Shown here: in pieces, positions 50,032 to 64,000 of the stretch
Numbering within the stretch: position 1 is the first letter of the stretch
Layout of the letters: each line of letters opens with the position of its first letter
Assembly (NCBI RefSeq): GCF_024868665.1
Contig: NC_079912.1
Span: 19,410,137-19,474,136, forward strand
Length of the DNA stretch: 64,000 nt
Source: Triplophysa rosa
Taxonomy: Eukaryota > Chordata > Actinopteri > Cypriniformes > Nemacheilidae
Reading direction: 5' to 3'
Program-made: the position numbers and the translations under genes
Notes under the pieces: model-generated
What the model was told of the DNA's origin: nothing
The model's input: only the letters and a program-made list of their open reading frames with translations
Databases searched by the model: none

Positions 50032-51432
50032 CAAACCCGATTCCAAAAAAGTTGGGACACTGTACAAATTGTGAATAAAAAAGGAATGCAATAATTTACG
50101 AATCTCATAAACTTATGTTTTATTCACAATAGAATATAGATAACATATCAAATGTTGAAAGTGAGACATTTTGAAATGTCATGCCAAATATTGGCAGAGG
50201 ATCACCAATTCCCCCAATGCTGCGGCGAAAAATAGTGGAGCAATATCAGAAAGGAGTTTCTCAGAGAAAAATTGCAAAGAGTTTGAAGTTATCATCATCT
50301 ACAGTGCATAATATCATCCAAAGATTCAGAGAATCTGGAACAATCTCTGTGCGTAAGGGTCAAGGCCGGAAAACCATACTGGATGCCCGTGATCTTCAGG
50401 CCCTTAGACGGCACTGCATCACATACAGGAATGCTACTGTAATGGAAATCACAACATGGGCTCAGGAATACTTCCAGAAAACATTGTCGGTGAACACAAT
50501 CCACCGTGCCATTCGCCGTTGCCGGCTAAAACTCTATAGGTCAAAAAAGAAGCCATATCTAAACATGATCCAGAAGCGCAGGCGTTTTCTCTGGGCCAAG
50601 GCTCATTTAAAATGGACTGTGGCAAAGTGGAAAACTGTTCTGTGGTCAGACGAATCAAAATTTGAAGTTCTTTTTGGAAAACTGGGACGCCATGTCATCC
50701 GGACTAAAGAGGACAAGGACAACCCAAGTTGTTATCAGCGCTCCGTTCAGAAGCCTGCATCTCTGATGGTATGGGGTTGCATGAGTGCGTGTGGCATGGG
50801 CAGCTTACACATCTGGAAAGGCACCATCAATGCTGAAAGGTATATCCAAGTTCTAGAACAACATATGCTCCCATCCAGACGTCGTCTCTTTCAGGGAAGA
50901 CCTTGCATTTTCCAACATGACAACGCCAGACCACATACTGCATCAATTACAACATCATGGCTGCGTAGAAGAAGGATCCGGGTACTGAAATGGCCAGCCT
51001 GCAGTCCAGATCTTTCACCCATAGAAAACATTTGGCGCATCATAAAGAGGAAGATGCGACAAAGAAGACCTAAGACAGTCGAGCAACTAGAAGCCTGTAT
51101 TAGACAAGAATGGGACAACATTCCTATTCCTAAACTTGAGCAACTTGTCTCCTCAGTCCCCAGACGTTTGCAGACTGTTATAAAAAGAAGAGGGGATGCC
51201 ACACAGTGGTAAACATGGCCTTGTCCCAACTTTTTTGAGATATGCTGATGCCATGAAATTTAAAATCAACTTATTTTTCCCTTAAAATGATACATTCTCT
51301 CAGTTTAAACATTTGATATGTAATCTATGTTGTATTCTGAATAAAATATTGAAATTTGAAACTTCCACATCATTGCATTCTGTTTTTATTCACAATTTGT
51401 ACAGTGTCCCAACATTTTTGGAATCGGGTTTG
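50032..51432 (+). mobile_element. Complete Tc1/mariner transposon (~1.4 kb) with TA target duplication
   Basis: Both ends begin CAAACCCGATTCCAAAAA (the right end in reverse complement), and the inverted repeat extends through GTTGGGACACTGTACAAATT for about 50 bp with one visible mismatch. TA dinucleotides at 50030-50031 and 51433-51434 are the target duplication. It carries one uninterrupted transposase ORF, so it is a recent, potentially autonomous copy. Confidence 0.93.
50181..51212 (+). CDS. Tc1-family DD34E transposase, intact ORF
   Basis: 343 residues without stop or frameshift. The N-terminal third is a paired-like helix-turn-helix DNA-binding region (RRKIVEQYQKGVSQRKIAKS, about 15-34, and a second helical block at 70-125) with a GRKT element (62-65) in the position of the GRPR AT-hook linker. 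The catalytic triad is visible: D157 in WSDESKF, D247 in FQHDNARPH and E282 in SPDLSPIEN, with 34 residues between the second D and E (the Tc1 signature). It cuts and pastes the surrounding element at TA sites in the nucleus. The start at 50181 gives the usual family length and no upstream in-frame ATG is needed. Whether it is still active cannot be told from one copy. Confidence 0.93.
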   Translation: MPNIGRGSPIPPMLRRKIVEQYQKGVSQRKIAKSLKLSSSTVHNIIQRFRESGTISVRKGQGRKTILDARDLQALRRHCITYRNATVMEITTWAQEYFQKTLSVNTIHRAIRRCRLKLYRSKKKPYLNMIQKRRRFLWAKAHLKWTVAKWKTVLWSDESKFEVLFGKLGRHVIRTKEDKDNPSCYQRSVQKPASLMVWGCMSACGMGSLHIWKGTINAERYIQVLEQHMLPSRRRLFQGRPCIFQHDNARPHTASITTSWLRRRRIRVLKWPACSPDLSPIENIWRIIKRKMRQRRPKTVEQLEACIRQEWDNIPIPKLEQLVSSVPRRLQTVIKRRGDATQW

Positions 51433-51584
51433 TATATTTTATTCATTGAATTAATTAATTGTATCAATCATTATAACTGTCAAAGCTTTTAAACAGACAA
51501 GTAATCCAGCCAAATTTCATAATCATGACAGCCCTATGTGGTTAGATTTTTTTATTTAACGCAATGGCATTTATTCATTTTTAT

Positions 51585-52090
51585 TAGTTCACCCAAAAAT
51601 GAAAATTCTGTCATCATTCACTCACTCTCGTGTAATTTCATACCGTTATAAATTACTTTGTTCTGATGAACAGAGAAAGATATTTGGAAGAATGTTAGCA
51701 ATTTTCAGTTCTGGGACACCACTGACTACCATAAACTAAGAAAAATGAGCTTCAAAAGGTTCTTCGATGCCATAGAAGAACCTTTAACATCTGAAATAAG
51801 ACATAGTAAGAAAAAGTAAAAAGAGATGGTTCTTTAAGGAACATTTGGCTGAATGGTTCTTTGTGGAACCAAAAATGGTTCTTCAATGGCATCGCTGTGA
51901 AGATTGAACCTTTATTTTTAAGATTGTAGTAGGAAAAATTAAATGGTAGTCAAAGGTGCTCCAGAACTGTTGGTTTTCCTTCAAAATATCTCATTTTGTG
52001 TTCAACACAAAAAAGAAATGTATACATGTTTGAAACAACCAGAGGGTGAGTAAAGAATTTTCGTTTTTGGGTCGGCTGTCCCTTTAAGTG
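51585..52090. mobile_element. TTAAAGGGATAGTTCACC-family MITE split by an inner element
   Basis: Left part GTTCACCCAAAAATGAAAAT to 51745; right part from about 51925 (GTAGTCAAAGGTGCTCCAGA) to GGTCGGCTGTCCCTTTAAG. The inner insertion is listed separately. Confidence 0.8.
51746..51925. mobile_element. GGTTCTTC/GAAGAACC element nested in the MITE
   Basis: AAAAGGTTCTTCGATGCCAT, AGAAGAACCTTTAACATCTG and GGTTCTTCAATGGCATCGCT. Near-identical motifs in both orientations indicate inverted structure. The flanks CTAAGAAAAAT and GTAGGAAAAAT may be a target duplication. Confidence 0.6.
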
Positions 52091-52718
52091 TTTTCAGTTT
52101 TTGAGGACATCATACATTAAGGCTTGTGATTTTTGAAACATCTCACTATAAACATGTCTTACCCAAAACATTATTCTTCCTGAACTCTGAAGGACAGATT
52201 ATCTAAAACATAAAACCCTCCTGTGTAAAAACCTGTAAAAGTGCCAATAAACAAATTTTATTGGAAAGTAATTGATGAATTCAAGAGCAGGTGAACCTTT
52301 CCTGTCTCCTCCTCCGACGGACCAAAGCCTAAAACATTTATTCAGACAGCAGGGCATTGATATGAACATATTGCTACTTTATGGCTGTTTTCCAATTCTA
52401 CGATGTCTGATAATTAAACTGACAATTCCGCTAAAAAATAAAATTAATGTATAAACAAATGTATATTCATTTAAAATGTGAATAATTCACTCACCCTGGT
52501 GTTGATCTAAACCTGTGTGATTTACTTCATGTGAGTGGCACACAAAAGCAACTGTTAGGCAGAATGTTATGGACAGCCCGTATTTTCTTTCATTTTCTCT
52601 TTACTTTCATTGCGTGGGGAAAAGTTGTGAACAAGACAGAATTTTCACTCCATGTGCCCACATAAATCCGACAGGTGACATTTAAAAAGGTACCCGATGA
52701 GCAATCTGCACTAAATAA

Positions 52719-53150
52719 TTAAAGGGATAGTTCACCCAAAAATGGAAAATCGGTCATTTCAAACCTGAATGAAGATATTTTGAAGAATGTTACTGAACAA
52801 CGGTGGCCTCCGTTCACTTGCGTTGGTCTTGTGCCCATACAATAGAAGTGAATGGGTACTGCCGTTGTTTGGTTAGCCACATTCTTCAAAATATGAAGAG
52901 TTTGGTTCCAAAATGAGATCAAATTTTCAAAACTGCAGTTAGTTTGTTTTGATTTAATCCGTAATAACTCAAAAAAGTACAGCTAACTAACACAATAAAA
53001 ACATGATTTTTGAAAATAAATTAAAACGGAGTGATCTCATTTTGGAACCAAACTCTTCATATCTTCTTTTGTGTTCTGCAGAAGACAGAAAGTCAAACAA
53101 GTTTGAAATGGCAAGAGAGAGAGTAAATGACAGAATTTTCACTTTAATTC
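52719..53150. mobile_element. TTAAAGGGATAGTTCACC-family MITE split by a mariner-type MITE
   Basis: Begins TTAAAGGGATAGTTCACCCA. Contains CATTCTTCAAAATA up to 52893 and resumes TATCTTCTTTTGTGTTCTGC at 53060. Confidence 0.85.
52894..53059. mobile_element. 166-bp mariner-type MITE, perfect 28-bp terminal inverted repeats
   Basis: The ends begin TGAAGAGTTTGGTTCCAAAA and are identical for 28 bp in inverted orientation. TA at 52892-52893 and at 53060-53061 is the target duplication, and removing the element restores the host MITE's CAAAATATCTTC exactly. Non-coding; needs a transposase in trans. Confidence 0.9.
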
Positions 53151-53209
53151 AATAATTACATTCAACATCAAACCCTGCATTAAAATGATCAGAGAAAGAC
53201 CTGTGTGTT

Positions 53210-54749
53210 CCACAATGTTTGTTTTATTATTCTGAACATAGCCCCGGTGTCACAAATTCAACTTAATTTGGTTATGTCTTAAAAAAGGAAAGAAAACAAA
53301 CAGGGAGAAAATGATTCTTAGATTCATTACACTGCAGGGTGATTGTGGTTCTGAAACATGTCGAGGCCGTTAGAAATTGTCACTACATATATTAATTTGC
53401 ACAGTAACAGCCTAATGAAGACTTTAGTGAAATGGTCATAGCCAACCGAAGCATAAATGAACAATACAACAATCCCCCACCAGTCACTGGAATTACAATT
53501 CAATGACGTTTGTTAGAGTACCTAAGGATTATAACAGTGTTTCTAATGTTTAATTACTGAAGTACTAAATTCAGATTTAATGATAGCTACATAACAGCAT
53601 GCGGTTGCAGTTACAGGTGGAGTTTTTAAAGCACTGTGGTTAAGCAAGGGCAAGTTTCCAACAGCAAATCCTTACCATTAACACCAGACTTCTTATCGAC
53701 GGGCACATCCTCAAACACACGTTAAAACCGCAGTGTGAACACTAAATTTGAGTATAAATTAACACAGTTTGTCACAACACCCGAAACGTGTCTGTTGTTC
53801 AGATAAACTGCTGTGATATGAAACATATCTGTGGGAATTTACTAGAAGGTTTGAAGCGACTTGGCGTTTTAAATCTACCCATCGATGTGAATCTGAGCGG
53901 CGAGGCAGAAACCGTCCTCATCCGAATGGCAAGGGTTTGCTGTTTTCAACAGTAACATCTCAGCATTTTTGCGGCGTGTGATGGACGCACATACAAACAA
54001 AGTCTGACAGCGGGTTGGAGAGTCACATTTTTAATGCACCCGACATTTCCTGTAGGAGTTAAGCGCATGGTTCGATTTCAGAACAGAACAGAGCATCCGT
54101 TTACAAGAGCTACCACGCTGAAAACAAACTGCTATTGTGTCAAATACAGACATTACAAATAAAAACGAAAAAAGAAAGTTTATAACCACCCCCCACCCGG
54201 CTGCGATACTACTAGTACTCTACAGGCACACTTTTAAGGACCCTTAACATTACTGTCAGTGAGGGGTTCAGATACACACACACACACAAAAACATACAAC
54301 TTACACAGCTGCTTTATCATGTTTCGTTTGTCCCCCGAAAAGCTTTTTTTCCCCTCATTTATTTTCTTTACAAGCATGCCGTATATGCATCCTAATTTTA
54401 GAATTTGGTGCCCAGTTGCTTTAACTTAAAATGTATAGATCTGTATAAACCTCACGTTCTAACATGCCTTTCTTTCTTCGACAATTCAGCTGGACAACGT
54501 AAGCTTGTGGTCGATGTAACGTTACTAGAAGAGAGATTTGTGCACTCGTAATTGTAAAACAGAATCGATGGTGCCGCACGTTAAAGGCATTCTTTGTTTG
54601 TCAAGCTTAACTAATAGAAAGGTCCAATCTTAGCTCCAGCGGTGGAGACTGCGGAGTGTCCGATATTTGTTTGTTTGTTTGTTTCTGATGATTTACAAGA
54701 CATTTCTAAGAGAGTAAGGTTTAAGACAGAGGGTCACAATCATTTACAA
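53210..54749 (-). other. ube2v2: Probable ube2v2 3' UTR
   Basis: Lies directly after the ube2v2 stop. No MITE of the common families interrupts it, in contrast to the DNA beyond 53150. An AATAAA on the - strand (TTTATT at 53223-53228) could be the polyadenylation signal. A shorter UTR is possible, since TTTATT also occurs near 54358. Extent is inference. Confidence 0.45.
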
Positions 54750-59100
<4,351 letters not shown>

Positions 59101-59215
59101 CTTCTTCTGCCCGAATCCAAAAAGCGCACGACACAGTGACGTCGCCGCGTCACGTGACTAATGTGTTCGTAGGAGAAGGGGCGTGGCTTCTGTGAAAAGA
59201 CACTACAACATTAAT
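59101..59215 (-). promoter_or_regulatory. ube2v2: ube2v2 core promoter / 5' UTR
   Basis: CG-rich sequence directly upstream of the start. CACGTG E-box at 59151-59156, a half-CRE TGACGTC at 59137-59143 and no TATA box: a housekeeping-type promoter. The CpG-rich zone extends into intron 1 (58680-59080). Confidence 0.6.
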
Positions 59216-59769
59216 ATTTTTAGAATATAAAGTTTGCTCGTTTATAATTTTATTAATTTACTGCATCTGTAAGTTTATCATTTGTAAATTGGACGGATAA
59301 CTACAATTCTGAACAGCGTCTTTTCATTTGCTCCTGTACAGCAGAGCTCCTCCCTTTATGCGCAATTTACGTATGCTGTGTAAAACATTCTACATTTTTA
59401 TGAGTTATACAGAAAGTTAACCGCAGTGTTGGGTGTGTTAGTGTAACTAAGTAACCAATATATGTACAAATAAATTTTCGCTGAAAAGTAAAGGTTACTC
59501 TTTTTCCCCCCTCATTTATTTACTTGCATTTATACTTACATTACATACTGTTAATACAATTCTGCATTAAGCAAACTTAATTTGAAATCTAAATGTAGAG
59601 ATTTGTTGACATTCACATGAAAATATGTATTTGAAAGTGTAATGCTCAATACAGGTGATGTTTAAGTTATTACATTTTTTATATACAGTACTTGAACCAG
59701 TTTAAATTAGTGAGGCTTCGGGACGTACAGATATCATTTTACATTTTTGTTTAAATTAACAGTTATATA

Positions 59770-61385
59770 CAGTTAGGGCCATAAATATTTGGACAGAGGC
59801 ACATTTTTTGTTATTTTAGCTGTGTATCAATGTGTTTTCGAGTTACATTTTACAATAGATATTGTCTTAAAGTGCACACTCTCAGCTTTATTTAGAGTGT
59901 ATTCACATCCAGATTAGCTGAAGGATTTAGGAATTACAGCTCTTTAATATGAAGCACCCCCCTTTTTCAAGGGACCAAAAGTAATGGGACAGTTGAATCA
60001 AAAGCTGTTTTATTCACATGTATGGGCTTTTCCTTAAATAATTTGGTCATAAATGAAGCATGTTAAAGGTCTGGAGTTGATTCTACATGTGGTGTTTGCA
60101 TTTGGAAGCTGTTGCTGTGAACCCACATCATGGGGTTCAGGGAGATCACAATGCAAGTGAAACAGAACATAGTTAGATTTTAAAAACACTACACATCCGT
60201 CAGAAAGATGCCAGGAACATTAAGAGCGGCCAAATCAACAATTTGGAACATTCTAAGAAAAAAACAACACACCGCTGAGCTCAGTAACAAAACAATCCTG
60301 GGCGTCCATATGAGATCAGAGTGGTGGATGATGACATTATCCTCTCCATGATGAAGAAAAACACCTTCACAACGTCCGGACAAGTGAAGAATTAATCCGG
60401 ATGCTTCTGTCTTCTGTTACATGACCAGAAAAACACCAGTGACCCAGTGCCTGAGGACGTCATGCATGGAAATGGAATCACACTGCCTGAACACTATTTT
60501 ACTGAAGATGTTGTATGCTCATATCATGAGATATTCCAAGCCTTCTCCATATCTTTTATTCTTTTTAGTCTTATGCAGGCTGAAATTAATTTGATCTCTC
60601 CAAAAGAATGCTTTCTAGAGCTTGTTCGGCTATTTCAGAAGTCTAATCTACCCATCCTATTCTTGAGGCTTTTGCACCTTGTTGTGAACCCTCTCTATTT
60701 TTTCCTTGTATTCTCTTTATTGTTTTGATTGACAAACATTGACATATTTACCTCTTGGAGAGTGTTCTTCACTTGTCCGGACGTTGTGAAGGTGTTTTTC
60801 TTCATCATGGAGAGTATAATGTCATCATCCACCACTCTGATCTCATATGGACGCCCAGGATTGTTTTGTTACTGAGCTCAGCGGTGTGTTTTTCCCCCCC
60901 AGAATGTCCCAAATTGTTGATTTGGCCGCTCTTAATGTTCCTGGCATCTTTCTGACGGATGTGTAGTGTTTTTAAAATCGAACTATGGTCTGTTTCACTT
61001 GCACTGAGATCTCCCTGAACCCCATGATGTGGGTTCACAGCAACAGCTTCCAAATGCAAACACCACATGTAGAATCAACTCCAGACCTTTAACATGCTTC
61101 ATTTATGACCAAATTATTTAAGGAAAAGCCCATACATGTGAATAAAACAGCTTTTGATTCAACTGTCCCATTACTTTTGGTCCCTTAAAAAAGGGGGGTG
61201 CTTCATATTAAAGAGCTGTAATTCCTAAATCCTTCAACTAATCTGGATGTGAATACACTCTAAATAAAGCTGAGAGTGTGCACTTTAAGACAATATCTAT
61301 TGTAAAATGTAACTCGAAAACACATTGATACACAGCTAAAATAACAAAAAATGTGCCTCTGTCCAAATATTTATGGCCCTAACTG
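59770..61385. mobile_element. Palindromic (fold-back) Tc1-derived element with ~620-bp arms
   Basis: CAGTTAGGGCCATAAATATT at 59770 and its exact inverse at the right end, with TA at 59768-59769 and 61386-61387. Left arm 59770-60391 and right arm 60765-61385 are almost identical in inverted orientation, with a few point differences and a 1-bp length change. Each arm holds the 5' terminus and the N-terminal part of a Tc1 transposase: STIWNILRKK, NNPGRP, VVDD and FTTSGQVKN are readable in the left arm, with stops. The right arm continues about 40 bp further into transposase-like sequence (60725-60764) than the left. Confidence 0.9.
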
Positions 61386-61600
61386 TAAGTGTGATAAACT
61401 AACATTAGCCGACCCCTGCTGTTAACAAATCTTCTGAAAGCACAAACATGAAAATCATTTAGATTATTTCAAATAAATCTTGTCTGTCTCTGGAATTTCT
61501 GCCTTCCAAGTTAGAATCAAAAGTATCTGCATAATGTGAACAGCACAGATGTCCTGACAAACAATAAAATACAAATGCCTCTTTTGATGAACAAAATTCA

Positions 61601-61708
61601 TTTATTGCAACGAGGAAAGGTATTATACATACAGCTATTAACACATCACTCTAGAGAAAAAGAATGAAGCAACAGAATGGAAAAGCAGCACACATGTATC
61701 ATGCATGT
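61601..61708 (-). terminator. mcm4: mcm4 3' UTR and polyadenylation signal
   Basis: AATAAA on the - strand (TTTATT at 61601-61606) lies about 100 bp after the mcm4 stop codon. A short 3' UTR is typical for this gene. Confidence 0.7.

Positions 61709-64000
<2,292 letters not shown>

Larger units (their letters stand above)
49671..51533. mobile_element. hAT-like MITE interrupted by a Tc1 element
   Basis: GGCTGTCACAATTATTAAAT at 49671 and, in reverse complement, GGCTGTCATGATTATGAAAT ending at 51533 form inverted ends. The left portion continues AATAATCGTCTCGTCGCAAT, a fish MITE type. The whole of 50032-51432 is a later insertion. Flanks CATGTGTG and TATGTGG are only approximately duplicated. 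Confidence 0.6.

Noticed and set aside
60447..60728. 93-codon open frame in the spacer of the palindromic element
   Set aside because: Hydrophobic, T-rich-driven composition and no similarity to a transposase; probably chance within captured DNA.

Overview
This window is vertebrate nuclear DNA, most likely from a cypriniform (carp/minnow-like) teleost. That is inferred from intron-bearing vertebrate genes, from many copies of fish-type MITEs (for example the family with ends TTAAAGGGATAGTTCACCC), from the L2-type 3' tail GTCGCTTTGGATAAAAGCG, and from very long CA, GA and GAAA arrays. One 4-base N gap is present at 18307-18310.

Three protein-coding genes are secure. (1) snai2 (Slug), + strand, 501-1897, three exons, 257 residues, complete. 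(2) ube2v2 (MMS2-type ubiquitin E2 variant), - strand, 54750-59100, four exons, 145 residues, complete. (3) mcm4, - strand, 61709 to beyond 64000; the six 3' exons encode the C-terminal 277 residues of the replicative helicase subunit. The order SNAI2 / UBE2V2 / MCM4 is that of human 8q11.21, so this is the conserved slug synteny block. The human block also has EFCAB1 between SNAI2 and UBE2V2; I could not find it here.

Layout: snai2 promoter and gene (1-2.7 kb); a ~50 kb gene-poor interval (2.7-53.2 kb) packed with MITEs, LINE/SINE tails, microsatellites and a few repeat-poor stretches that could be enhancers (about 25.0, 32.8 and 46.7 kb); an intact Tc1-type transposase gene (50181-51212) nested in an older hAT-like MITE; ube2v2; a large palindromic Tc1 derivative (59770-61385) between ube2v2 and mcm4; and mcm4 with a piggyBac-like TTAA element in one intron. 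The transposase ORF is the only other convincing full-length coding sequence. A 68-codon ORF at 6715-6921 below a GC-box/CCAAT-rich segment is a possible small gene that I do not recognise.

The three host genes do not form a pathway. snai2 is a developmental (neural crest/EMT) repressor, and the desert beside it is the expected place for its long-range enhancers. ube2v2 and mcm4 are housekeeping genes for DNA-damage tolerance and replication. I see no previously undescribed multi-gene system. The items most worth testing are the palindromic transposon, an in-frame 69-nt cassette-exon candidate in ube2v2 intron 1, a GC-AG intron in mcm4, and the orphan small ORF.
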